Shown piece by piece: positions 34,377 to 43,096 of a DNA stretch of 64,000 nucleotides. Source of the stretch: Aurantiacibacter marinus (lineage in GTDB: Bacteria; Pseudomonadota; Alphaproteobacteria; Sphingomonadales; Sphingomonadaceae); the NCBI RefSeq assembly GCF_001021555.1, contig NZ_LDCP01000001.1, positions 186,001 through 250,000 of the forward strand. Direction: 5' to 3'. The translations under genes were made by a program, and so were the position numbers. The notes below the pieces were generated by a model. That model was not told the DNA's origin and ran no database searches. It worked only from the letters and a program-made list of their open reading frames with translations. Position 1 is the first letter of the stretch. Every line of letters begins with the position of its first letter.

Positions 34377-36695
34377 TCAGCCGCCCATCCGGCTGCGTTC
34401 GACCGCGTCGATCTGCTCTGCGCTCCAGGTTACAGGAACCTGTGTTTGCGGATTGAAGGTGTCACCCATCATGGCTGCTTCGGCAGCGGCGATTTCTGCA
34501 GCGGAAAGATGCTCGCTCGGCTCGAGTGCGAACACATCCACACCGCGGGCAATCTCTGTCGCGTAGATGCGGCCATTGTACCAATAGGCAGACCAGTATC
34601 CGCCCGTGACCAACTGATCTTCATCAATCGGACCGCGATCGAAATAGGCGATTTCGAACGGATTGTTCGGATCGGTAAAGTCCATTACCGACAAGCCGCC
34701 CTGATACCAGGCCTGCACAAAGATATCGCGCCCCGGCACCGGAATTATCGAGCCATTGTGTGCAACGCAGTTTTCCATTTCGCTTTGCGCAGCGGGGATC
34801 TTGTAGGTCCCGCGGCGTTCCAGCTTGCCATCGACGATTTCGTAAAATGCATTGGCGCCCCAGCTGCGCGGATCGGCAGCCTGGCAACGCGGACGGCCAC
34901 CGCCGCCCCACTCATCGGTGAACAATACGACCGTGCCATCATTGTTGAAGGTAGCGGAATGCCAATAGGCAAAGCCATCATCCGTTACCGCATCCAGCCG
35001 GACTGGATTGTACGGATCGGAAATGTCCATGATGATACCGTTGCCCGAACACGCGCCTGCTGCCAGGTTCAAGGCCGGGAAGACGGTGATATCGTGGCAC
35101 TGGTTGGTCTGGCTGGTGCTTTGCGTGCCGTCGCCATGATCGCCGCCCAGCCACAGACCGGCGATGTTGCCTTCGTCATCAGCAAAGACGCGCGGACTGG
35201 AAGTGATGCGTGACGCAGCAGGATTGGCGAGCGGGATTTCGATCACGTCGATGCTGAACAGTGCAGTGCGATTGTCACCGGGGACATAACCGACGCAGCC
35301 CGCCAGCTCTTCCCCGTCGCGAACGCCAGCCGTACCGGAATTATAGACCACAATCCGCGTGTCGTCGGAACTGACGACAGAGTGCGTGTGGCTGCCACGG
35401 CAGGTCTGCACCTGCCCGACCTGCATCGGTGCGCGGATGTCGGTAATATCGAAAATACGCAGGCCGCGGAAGCGTTCTTCACTTACGTCCTGCGCCACGC
35501 CGTCACGCCCGCAATCGACGCGGCCACGTTCCTGCTCGACGCTCATGATCAGGATGTTGCCAACGATGGAAACGTCACCCTGCCCGCCGGGACACACGAC
35601 CGAACTTACCAATTGCGGCACGCCTTCACCGTCGAGGCGGTAGGCATTGAAGCCATGATAATTGCCGGCCACCATCAAATCGCCCGAAAATGCCATGTCG
35701 GTGTTGGCGAAGCTGAGCAATCCGCCACGCTGGGCATAGCGCGGTTCGGGCTCGGTTATTTCTTCAATCGCTTCTGCGACCGCTTCTTCAGCAGCTTCTG
35801 CAGCCGCTTCTGTTGCCGCTTCCATCGCTGCGGATGGATCATCCATCGCAGCCATGTTGTGCCCGGCATGCGGGTCTGCATCATCCGACACTTCTGGCGC
35901 CGACACTTCGACCGGAGGAAGGACCATTCGGCCTCCGCTGGGATTGGCCGGATCGAAGAAGCCCGCAGGCTTGCGCAGCGAAGTTACGTGGCGCAAATTG
36001 CTGATCGCTTCCTCTGCATCGAACAATCCGCCGGCAAGGCCCGTGCGCGGATCGTCAGACAAGGCCGCCAGCGCGGTTTTCATACGATCGATTTCGGCCT
36101 GCTGATCAGACTTCACTTCGCTGGTGAAGTCATAAAGAACAGGATCGGTCGCCGTGCCTTGCAACCGCAGCAGATCATCCACCATCGTGATTGCGCCTTC
36201 GTGGTGATTGATCATCATCAACAGGAACAGGCGATCGAAATTCACACCGCGTGCAGCGGCAAGCTCGGCCAATTGCGCAGGCGAAGCCATGCCCGCCATC
36301 CCGACATGATCAGCATGGCCCATGCCCGCCATTGCGGTAGGCTGGCCGATGCCGCCAAGCCATTCACGCATGAAATTGATTTCATCCTGCTGGGATGCGT
36401 CGATGCGGCCGGCAACTGCCGTTACAGTTTCGTCGTTGGTCCGTGTCGCCACCAGACCGGCCATTTCTACAGCCTGCTGGTGGTGGACAATCATGCCCTG
36501 CATGAAGTCGATATCGGCAGGCAGATAATCGATACGCGCCAGATTGGTCGCTTCGTCTTCGCTCAATACCGTCGGCTGAACGCCGGGAGCGCCAGGCTGC
36601 ACAATGCGCACATCCTGCGCAAGTGCTGGCGCGGTAGAGGCGAGCAGCATTGCGGCGAGCGAAAGGGTAATCTGCGTGGGACGACGTGCGATCAT
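34377..36695 (-). CDS. DUF305 / beta-propeller (LVIVD-type) fusion, exported
   Basis: 772 residues from MIARRPTQITLSLAAM, with a Sec signal ending APALA and GGAG upstream of the ATG. The N-terminal part (about 45-215) is two DUF305 halves, each with the HHxxAxxM signature: HHQQAVEM (71-78) and HHEGAITM (164-171). DUF305 is a helical, probably metal-binding periplasmic domain often near copper genes. An acidic Ala/Glu linker (268-318) with HAGHNMAAM leads to a beta-propeller (about 325-750) with LVIVD-type blade sequences such as GLRIFDITDIRAPMQVG, GIIMDISDPYNP and LSVMDFTDPNNP. It is convergent with copB. The role may be copper handling, inferred from context only. Confidence 0.8.
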   Translation of the reverse strand: MIARRPTQITLSLAAMLLASTAPALAQDVRIVQPGAPGVQPTVLSEDEATNLARIDYLPADIDFMQGMIVHHQQAVEMAGLVATRTNDETVTAVAGRIDASQQDEINFMREWLGGIGQPTAMAGMGHADHVGMAGMASPAQLAELAAARGVNFDRLFLLMMINHHEGAITMVDDLLRLQGTATDPVLYDFTSEVKSDQQAEIDRMKTALAALSDDPRTGLAGGLFDAEEAISNLRHVTSLRKPAGFFDPANPSGGRMVLPPVEVSAPEVSDDADPHAGHNMAAMDDPSAAMEAATEAAAEAAEEAVAEAIEEITEPEPRYAQRGGLLSFANTDMAFSGDLMVAGNYHGFNAYRLDGEGVPQLVSSVVCPGGQGDVSIVGNILIMSVEQERGRVDCGRDGVAQDVSEERFRGLRIFDITDIRAPMQVGQVQTCRGSHTHSVVSSDDTRIVVYNSGTAGVRDGEELAGCVGYVPGDNRTALFSIDVIEIPLANPAASRITSSPRVFADDEGNIAGLWLGGDHGDGTQSTSQTNQCHDITVFPALNLAAGACSGNGIIMDISDPYNPVRLDAVTDDGFAYWHSATFNNDGTVVLFTDEWGGGGRPRCQAADPRSWGANAFYEIVDGKLERRGTYKIPAAQSEMENCVAHNGSIIPVPGRDIFVQAWYQGGLSVMDFTDPNNPFEIAYFDRGPIDEDQLVTGGYWSAYWYNGRIYATEIARGVDVFALEPSEHLSAAEIAAAEAAMMGDTFNPQTQVPVTWSAEQIDAVERSRMGG

Positions 36696-36846
36696 CGAAG
36701 GCTCCAATAAAAGAGGCATGATTTTGATTGAGAATGCGACGGCGCGCACCAAGCCCATATCGGTGCGCTGCGTCAATACAGTATTGGGTTTGCCTCCCGC
36801 CTGCCCACGGTTTATTCTGTACCGGCAGGACCAAGGGGAAAGAGAA

Positions 36847-37647
36847 ATGCGAAACCTATTGATCATCGCCGCGCTCGCCAGCATGCCGGTGCTGGCCGGC
36901 TGCAGTTCCAACAAGCAGAGCGAAGCCGAAGCACCCGCCAACGAATATAGCGCGCGCCAGTATATGCAGGCGATCAACGATATTTCGCGGATGGATGATC
37001 AGGAACAGGATGCCGCGCGCAAACCCGGCGAACTGCTTGCCTTTGCCCAGATCGACAGGGGCGACGTGGTCGGTGATTTCATCATGGGCGGCGGCTATGT
37101 CACGCGCCTGCTTGCCACTGCCGTTGGCGCGGACGGCCGCGTTTACGCTTTCCAGCCAGACGAATTTATCGGTTTCAATCCCGACTATGCTCAGGATCAG
37201 GATGATACTGTCCGGCGGTATTCGGATGATGACGGGAATCCGGTCACGGTCTTTCCGCTGCGCGCTCCGCTAACCCAGCCGGGTTGGCCGGAACCGCTCG
37301 ACACGATCATCACGGTCATGAACTTCCACGATCTGTATCTCGATCAATTCCCCGAAGGAACTGCGGATGCAGCGGCAGCGATGCTGTTCGATGCATTGAA
37401 ACCCGGAGGTACGCTGGTGGTTGTCGATCATCTGGCAGCGGACGGCGCCGGGGCAGAAGCTGCCAATACACTCCACCGCATGGATGCCGATCTTGCCTTG
37501 GCCACGCTGACAGCTGCCGGATTTGAAATGGATGCAGAAAGCGATCTCTATGCGCGGCCAGACGATCCGCGTGATGAAAATGTTTTCGAAGCGACCATTC
37601 GCGGCCGCACCGATCAGTTTGCCTGGCGCCTGCGCAAGCCGCAGTAG
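36847..37647 (+). CDS. exported lipoprotein with methyltransferase-like fold
   Basis: 266 residues. Signal MRNLLIIAALASMPVLAGC with lipobox LAGC; GGGGAAAGAG upstream of the ATG. After a helix-rich start, the sequence reads as a class I methyltransferase core: GDVVGDFIMGGGYVTRLLATAVG (motif I with a glycine cluster), RVYAFQPDEF (acidic strand-2 end), LDTIITVMNFHDLYLDQ, and LKPGGTLVVVDH. SAM is not thought to be available in the periplasm, so an exported member is odd; it may bind another ligand or be degenerate. It is divergent from the DUF305 fusion with 151 bases between. Confidence 0.72.
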   Translation: MRNLLIIAALASMPVLAGCSSNKQSEAEAPANEYSARQYMQAINDISRMDDQEQDAARKPGELLAFAQIDRGDVVGDFIMGGGYVTRLLATAVGADGRVYAFQPDEFIGFNPDYAQDQDDTVRRYSDDDGNPVTVFPLRAPLTQPGWPEPLDTIITVMNFHDLYLDQFPEGTADAAAAMLFDALKPGGTLVVVDHLAADGAGAEAANTLHRMDADLALATLTAAGFEMDAESDLYARPDDPRDENVFEATIRGRTDQFAWRLRKPQ

Positions 37648-37719
37648 ACCTGATTTCCGGCACTTTCCTGTCGCTTGGCCGTTTGGCAAGTGACACTTTT
37701 TCTGAACAGGGATCCCATC

Positions 37720-38127
37720 ATGAAATGTCCGCACAAAGCCCATATCGCACTCGTTGATGGAGAACGCTTCGTATTGCTGCGCAATGATGGTCAGATTTTC
37801 GAACCCAGGCTGACCAAAGTTGCCGAGCCAGCGCTCGAAGCAACCAACTTCAGTGCCGGAGTGAAGCATCAGGACGCGGGAAGCCAGATGAAGGGCAAGA
37901 CCGATCTTGACGAACTGGCCCATGCCGCTGCTGCGGCAGAATGGTTGAACGCGAAAGCCCTTGGCGGCGAGATGGACGACCTTGTGGTCATTGCCGATCC
38001 CAAGACCCTGGGTGAAATGCGCCGCCATTATCACAAGGAACTGGAGAAGCGGCTGGTGGGGGAGATCGACAAGGCTTTGACCGGCGAACCGCTCGACCGC
38101 ATCGAGAAGGCCATCGCAGCAGCCTGA
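37720..38127 (+). CDS. host attachment protein family (baeRF-like)
   Basis: 135 residues from MKCPHKAHIALVDGERFVLL, with AGGGA upstream. The domain has the family layout: an N-terminal strand IALVDGERFVLLRN, a middle polar region, LDDLVVIADPKTLGEMRRHY-like sequence (MDDLVVIADPKTLGEMR), and a C-terminal helix. The name comes from an Agrobacterium protein linked to plant attachment; structurally the fold is related to release-factor-like (baeRF) proteins and its biochemical role is unsettled. Not evidence for phage or symbiosis here. No signal peptide, so likely cytoplasmic. Confidence 0.78.
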   Translation: MKCPHKAHIALVDGERFVLLRNDGQIFEPRLTKVAEPALEATNFSAGVKHQDAGSQMKGKTDLDELAHAAAAAEWLNAKALGGEMDDLVVIADPKTLGEMRRHYHKELEKRLVGEIDKALTGEPLDRIEKAIAAA

Positions 38128-38260
38128 TTGGTCCCGGACCGGGCGCTTTTTACCCAAAACGACTCAACACATCGTCAATTGAGCGCATTTCGTCGCGCGG
38201 CTATCGTCAATCTTTTACATGTTAAGCAAACGCAAAGCATGTTTCTGCCATGGCGTTGAT

Positions 38261-39286
38261 ATGAAATTTGTTCGGATAGGTCGTTTCGTTACCCTGCTGG
38301 CGCTTGCCCTTGCGCCGGTAGCGCCTGTTCATGCCCAGTCGGACGGTTTTGAAAGTGCCTTCGATAATGCCTTTGGCACCGAAGTCCGCACTCCACGCAG
38401 CTACGCGCCAGATCTCAACAATGCGCTCGAAGCGCGGATTGCCCAGCTCGCCAATGGCAGCGAAGGCCGCATAGGCGTGGCCGCGGTAGATCTGGCGACC
38501 GGGCAGACTATTTCGGTCCTTGGCGATCAGCGTTTCCCCATGGCCAGCACCAGCAAGATCGCAATTGCCGCGACTTATCTGGAAGGTGTCGAGCAAGGCC
38601 GCTGGAGCCTGACGAGCGAGTTTCCGCTGCTTTGGGCAGTTCGTTCCCGTCCGTTTTCCACCAATGCCGCTCCGGTTCGGCGCGGCGAGTATATGACAGC
38701 GCTTCAACTGATCGACATCATGATCACGCGCAGTTCCAATCCCGCAACGGACGCCCTGCTGGCCGCAGTTGGCGGGCCTGCCGCAGTTAATGATTGGGCG
38801 CGCCGCGCCGGCCTGCGCGATTTCAGTCTCGACCGTGATATTGCCACGCTGGTCCGCGACGATGGCGAATTTGATCCGGCCAGTCATATCGACGTGCGCG
38901 ACAGCGCTTCACCTGAAACCATGGTGCAATTGCTTGCAGGAATTTATCAGGGCCGCTGGCTAAACAGTGCAAGCCGCGAAGTTATCATCGATGCGATGGA
39001 ACGTTGCCGAACCGGAACGCGCCGCATTCCCGCGCTGATGCCGGACAATGTGACAGTGGCACACAAGACCGGATCGCTGAACAATACGTCCAGCGATATT
39101 GGTATCCTCACAGGTCCGGATGGCCGCTCCATTGCCGTGGCGATTTATGTCACCGGGCAAGGTAGCCGCCTGAATCGGGAACGCCGCATCGCTTCGATCG
39201 CGCGCGGTATTTATGATGGCTATCAGGAAGAAGCAGCGCGCAATTACACCAGCGCGGAATACCGCAGCGCTGCAGCGCCGCGTTAA
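38261..39286 (+). CDS. class A beta-lactamase-like serine hydrolase
   Basis: 341 residues with signal peptide MKFVRIGRFVTLLALALAP, cleaved near VHAQ. The penicillin-binding-fold motifs are present: STSK (96-99, S70/K73), SSN (158-160, the SDN position) and HKTGS (268-272, K234). The omega-loop Glu is less clear: the region before RDSASPETM reads DDGEFDPASHID, with Glu203 as the only candidate and no ExxLN. It may therefore be a weak beta-lactamase or a related peptidase. The start at 38261 gives the cleanest signal peptide, though no ribosome site is obvious. No ampR-like regulator is adjacent. Confidence 0.8.
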   Translation: MKFVRIGRFVTLLALALAPVAPVHAQSDGFESAFDNAFGTEVRTPRSYAPDLNNALEARIAQLANGSEGRIGVAAVDLATGQTISVLGDQRFPMASTSKIAIAATYLEGVEQGRWSLTSEFPLLWAVRSRPFSTNAAPVRRGEYMTALQLIDIMITRSSNPATDALLAAVGGPAAVNDWARRAGLRDFSLDRDIATLVRDDGEFDPASHIDVRDSASPETMVQLLAGIYQGRWLNSASREVIIDAMERCRTGTRRIPALMPDNVTVAHKTGSLNNTSSDIGILTGPDGRSIAVAIYVTGQGSRLNRERRIASIARGIYDGYQEEAARNYTSAEYRSAAAPR

Positions 39287-39320
39287 TTCTGCTCGCTTGC
39301 CACGAAGGGTCAGCCAGCAA

Positions 39321-39620
39321 TCATGACTTCACTAACTTGGGCTGCATGAAAATAGCCGTCAGGGCATAGATCGCTGCGAAGAGACTCAGGACCAGTATGG
39401 CCCCTTCCAGAAAGCCCGAAATATCGTTTTTGAAGCGGAAGAAGGTTACCAGCGCCAACAGTGGAATCCAGTAATTGCGATCAATTCTTAATGCCCGATC
39501 GCAACCACCGCATTTGAACGGCTTTCCAAGATGCATCTGGGTCTTGCTGAACGGAACGGCAGCCGCACACTCAGGGCACTGCTGACAAAGTTTGATATCA
39601 GATTCCTTTCGTGAAATCAT
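39321..39620 (-). CDS. small zinc-ribbon membrane protein
   Basis: 99 residues from the second ATG (MISRKESD), which has AGGA 7 bases upstream; an ATG two codons earlier is possible. The N-terminal half has a CPEC...CGGC four-cysteine zinc ribbon (CQQCPEC and FKCGGCD). The C-terminal half has two membrane spans (YWIPLLALVTFF and GAILVLSLFAAIYALTAIF). Similar short proteins are common and uncharacterised. It ends 34 bases from the beta-lactamase stop and is convergent with it. Confidence 0.65.
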   Translation of the reverse strand: MISRKESDIKLCQQCPECAAAVPFSKTQMHLGKPFKCGGCDRALRIDRNYWIPLLALVTFFRFKNDISGFLEGAILVLSLFAAIYALTAIFMQPKLVKS

Positions 39621-39651
39621 ATGCATCCTGCCGCGATATCAATTCTCTGCC

Positions 39652-39693
39652 AAAAAAAAGGGCGCGGCCATCGCTGGCCACGCCCCGATTTTT
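39652..39693 (-). terminator. terminator after the acidic lipoprotein gene
   Basis: On the minus strand GGGCGTGGCCA pairs with TGGCCGCGCCC (one G-T pair), followed by eight T. It lies between the acidic lipoprotein and zinc-ribbon genes. The plus strand also has a T-run (ATTTTTG), so it may act both ways. Confidence 0.85.
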
Positions 39694-39717
39694 GTCGGAA
39701 GAAATCCGCTGAGTTAA

Positions 39718-39975
39718 TTACTCAGCGACTTCTGCTTCCATTTCAGCTTCGGCGTTGTCGACAGCAGCGTCGACTTCAGCAGCAGCTTCGTCCATTTCGG
39801 CGCCGGCTTCTTCAGCCATGCCTTCAACAGCGTCGCCAGCGGCGTCGGCATTGGTTTCCATGTCAGCCATTGCGCCTTCAGCGGTGGCTTCAGCATTTTC
39901 TTCAGTAGCTTCCGAACAAGCGGAGAGGCTGAGAGCGGCGCCGGCGATTGCGGCAGCAAAAACGATCTTACGCAT
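39718..39975 (-). CDS. small acidic lipoprotein (85 aa), paralogue-like
   Basis: Signal MRKIVFAAAIAGAALSLSAC with lipobox LSAC. The mature part is Ala/Glu/Asp/Met with heptad-like spacing (EENAEATAEGAMADMETNAD onward), ending EVAE. It shares design, size and composition with the protein encoded at 20960-21202, though sequence similarity in such simple composition must be read cautiously. It has its own strong terminator and so is monocistronic. A likely cell-envelope structural or charge-bearing lipoprotein; function unknown. Confidence 0.7.
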   Translation of the reverse strand: MRKIVFAAAIAGAALSLSACSEATEENAEATAEGAMADMETNADAAGDAVEGMAEEAGAEMDEAAAEVDAAVDNAEAEMEAEVAE

Positions 39976-40192
39976 AGGTATAAACCCTTTAATTAGCGAT
40001 TATTCAGGAATGGCAACTCGCCGATCCTGGAGCCGACCTTCCTGGTCGACTTGATTGCCTAATTAAGGCCACAATTGACCATCCGCAAGTGAAATATGGC
40101 GCAATTGGGGCAAAATAATGTCACAAACATGGCGTTCTATCCGTAAAAACTTGTTTGCTGACCGAGCGCGAACAGCGTGCTAGCAGGCGGAT

Positions 40193-43042
40193 ATGGCCGA
40201 TAAACAGCATCTCTACCTGGTCGATGGTTCGGCCTATATCTTTCGCGCATATCACCGGCTCCCGCCGCTAACCAATCCGGAAGGCACGCCTGTTGGCGCT
40301 GTTTACGGATATACCACCATGCTGTGGAAGCTGGCGCAGGATCTGGATGATGCCGATGGGCCAACGCATCTGGCGGTCGTTCTGGACAAATCCAGCAAGT
40401 CCTTCCGCAACGAGATTTACAGCGAATACAAGGCGAATCGCCCGCCGCCGCCTGAAGACCTGGTCCCGCAGTTCCCGCTGATTCGCGATGCGACCCGCGC
40501 GTTTTCACTGCCCATGATCGAAGAACCTGATGTCGAAGCAGACGATATGATCGCCAGCTACGCCCTCGCCGCGCAGCGCGAAGGGTGGGACGTAACCATC
40601 GTATCGTCCGACAAGGATCTGATGCAATTGGTGGGCGAGGAAAACGGCGCCCGCATCGACATGCTCGATACGATGAAAGACGTCCGCGTCTTCATTCCCG
40701 AAGTTGAGGAAAAATTCGGGGTCCCACCACAGCTTTTGGGTGATGTGCTGGCGTTGATGGGCGATACGGCAGACAATATTCCCGGCATTTTCGGTGTCGG
40801 CCCCAAAACCGCATCAAAGCTGATTGCCGAGAACGGATCTTTGACCGCAGTGCTGGATGCCGCGCCAGACATGAAGAAATCGAAGCTGAAAGAGCGCCTG
40901 CTGGAAGGCCGCGAAATGGCGGAATTGAGCCGCGTTCTGGTGGAACTGAAATCTGACTGCCCACTGCCTATCGCCTTGGATGACATGAAGCTTGAAGGCA
41001 TTCCGCCCGAACCGCTGGCTGAATTTCTGGAAACACACGGCTTCCATTCATTGCTGAAGCGATTGGGCGCTGGTGCCGGCAGTCCGGGGCGCAAGACCAA
41101 TCTCGATCCCGCCACGCCTGACACGGCGGGCGCAGACCCTGCGGCACATGGCGATTCGCAGCCGCTGCCAGAAATGCCCGCGGTCGATCGCAGTGCCTAC
41201 GAATGTGTGCAGACAATGGAGCGGCTGGAGCACTGGATTGCCCGCGCAACTGCTGCGCGGCTGGTCGCGGTCGATACCGAAACCAGCGCGCTTGATGCCA
41301 TTTCCGCCGATCTGGTCGGGGTCAGCCTCGCCCTCGGCCCGAATGATGCCTGCTACATTCCGCTCGCCCATTTGAATGAAGGAGGGGGCGGCAGCGACAT
41401 GTTCGCCCAAAAGCCGGAGCAGGTGGACCGCAAGACCGCAATGCAGGCGCTGAAACCGCTGCTGGAAAGCGATGCGGTGATGAAGATCGGGCAGAATATC
41501 AAATACGATATCAACATCCTCGCACGCCACGATATCATGGTCAGCCCGGTCGATGACACAATGATCATGAGCTTCGATCTGGATGCCGGCCGCAGCCAGG
41601 ACGGCATCGGTGGCGGGCACGGCATGGATGAACTGGCAGAGCGTCATCTTGGTCACACCTGCCTGAAGTTCAAGGACATCTGCGGGACCGGCAAGAAGGC
41701 CATTTCCTTTGGCGAAGTGCCGCTGGACCGCGCGACCGAATATGCCGCTGAAGATGCCGATGTGACATGGCGGCTGCACGCGCTTCTTTCTCACCGCATG
41801 CCCTTTGAAGGCGCAGTGCGCATTTACCAGCGCGTCGACCGCCCGCTGATCCCCGTCGTTGCGCATATGGAGCGCGAGGGCATCAAGGTGGACCGCACCG
41901 AACTGGCGCGCCTGTCAGAAACGTTTGCCGGTGAAATTGGCCGGCTCGAAGGCGAAATCCACGAGGCAGCGGGCGAGCCCTTCACCATCGGCAGCCCCAA
42001 GCAGCTGGGCGAAGTGCTGTTCGAAAAGATGGGCTACAAAGGCGGCAAGAAGGGCAAGAGCGGGCAATATTCCACCGACCTCAGCGTGCTGGAGCGGCTG
42101 GCAAATGAAGGCGCGGGCATCGCCAACAAGGTGCTGGAATACCGCCAGCTGTCCAAGCTAAAGAGCACCTATACCGATGCCTTGCAGGAAGCCATCAACA
42201 CCCGCACCGGCCGCGTCCACACCAGTTACAGCCTTGTGGGTGCGCAGACCGGGCGGCTGTCCTCTACCGATCCGAACTTGCAGAACATTCCCATCCGCAC
42301 CGAAATCGGGCGGCAGATTCGAAAGGCATTCGTGCCCGAAGATGGCAACGTCCTGCTTGCCGCCGATTACTCCCAGATCGAACTGCGACTGGCAGCGCAC
42401 ATGGCCGATGTTGACACGCTGAAGGAGGCATTTGCCAGCGGGGAAGATATCCACTCCCGCACCGCGAAGGAAATGTACGGCGAAGTGACGCGGGACACGC
42501 GCGCGCAGGCCAAGACGATCAACTTCGCGATCCTGTACGGCATCAGCCGTTGGGGGCTTGCCGGAAGGCTCGGCGTGGAAGCGGATGAGGCGCAGGCCAT
42601 GATCGACACCTATTTCCAACGCTTCCCCGGCATCCAGAAATACATCGTTCGCACCTTGGAAGAGGTGCGCGAGAAGGGCTATTCCGAAACGCTGTTTGGC
42701 CGCAAGACGTGGTTCCCGCGCATCAATTCCAAGAATCAGGCAGAGCGCCAAGGCAGTGAACGCGCCGCTATCAACGCGCCGATACAGGGCACCAGCGCCG
42801 ATATCATAAAGCGCGCGATGGTGCGGATGTTGCCAGCACTGGCCGATGCGGGCCTGCCCGATGTGCGCATGTTGCTGCAAGTGCATGATGAACTGGTGTT
42901 CGAACTTCCTCAAAGCGATGTTGCAGCCGCCAGCGAGGTGATAAAACAGGTGATGGCCGACGCCGCCCTGCCCGCGGTCCGGCTCGACGTGCCGCTGGGA
43001 ATAGAAATCGGTACCGGGCCAAGCTGGGATGCAGCGCATTGA
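40193..43042 (+). CDS. polA: DNA polymerase I
   Basis: 949 residues, full length. Three domains in order. The 5'-nuclease domain starts LYLVDGSAYIFRAYH and includes EADDMIASYA and GDTADNIPGIFGVGPKTA. The 3'-5' exonuclease-like domain has the Exo I acid pair in VAVDTETSALD, then NIKYDINIL and YAAEDADVTWRL, so proofreading is probably intact. The polymerase domain has motif A DYSQIELRLAAHMADV, the O-helix RAQAKTINFAILYGIS and motif C QVHDELVFELP. It fills gaps after primer removal and repair. AGGCGG precedes the ATG. Confidence 0.98.
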   Translation: MADKQHLYLVDGSAYIFRAYHRLPPLTNPEGTPVGAVYGYTTMLWKLAQDLDDADGPTHLAVVLDKSSKSFRNEIYSEYKANRPPPPEDLVPQFPLIRDATRAFSLPMIEEPDVEADDMIASYALAAQREGWDVTIVSSDKDLMQLVGEENGARIDMLDTMKDVRVFIPEVEEKFGVPPQLLGDVLALMGDTADNIPGIFGVGPKTASKLIAENGSLTAVLDAAPDMKKSKLKERLLEGREMAELSRVLVELKSDCPLPIALDDMKLEGIPPEPLAEFLETHGFHSLLKRLGAGAGSPGRKTNLDPATPDTAGADPAAHGDSQPLPEMPAVDRSAYECVQTMERLEHWIARATAARLVAVDTETSALDAISADLVGVSLALGPNDACYIPLAHLNEGGGGSDMFAQKPEQVDRKTAMQALKPLLESDAVMKIGQNIKYDINILARHDIMVSPVDDTMIMSFDLDAGRSQDGIGGGHGMDELAERHLGHTCLKFKDICGTGKKAISFGEVPLDRATEYAAEDADVTWRLHALLSHRMPFEGAVRIYQRVDRPLIPVVAHMEREGIKVDRTELARLSETFAGEIGRLEGEIHEAAGEPFTIGSPKQLGEVLFEKMGYKGGKKGKSGQYSTDLSVLERLANEGAGIANKVLEYRQLSKLKSTYTDALQEAINTRTGRVHTSYSLVGAQTGRLSSTDPNLQNIPIRTEIGRQIRKAFVPEDGNVLLAADYSQIELRLAAHMADVDTLKEAFASGEDIHSRTAKEMYGEVTRDTRAQAKTINFAILYGISRWGLAGRLGVEADEAQAMIDTYFQRFPGIQKYIVRTLEEVREKGYSETLFGRKTWFPRINSKNQAERQGSERAAINAPIQGTSADIIKRAMVRMLPALADAGLPDVRMLLQVHDELVFELPQSDVAAASEVIKQVMADAALPAVRLDVPLGIEIGTGPSWDAAH

Positions 43043-43096
43043 TCGCGTCTACCGACTGTTGTTGTCACATTGCCTGCGCCGCTCTAGGTCGCGCGC

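Noticed and set aside
34377-36977. Longer N-terminus for the DUF305 fusion (start at 36977)
   Set aside because: The added residues run across the divergent promoter region and precede a good Sec signal with its own GGAG site at 36695.
37720-38127. Evidence for phage or host association from the 'host attachment' family gene
   Set aside because: The family name is historical; no phage genes or integration sites are present.
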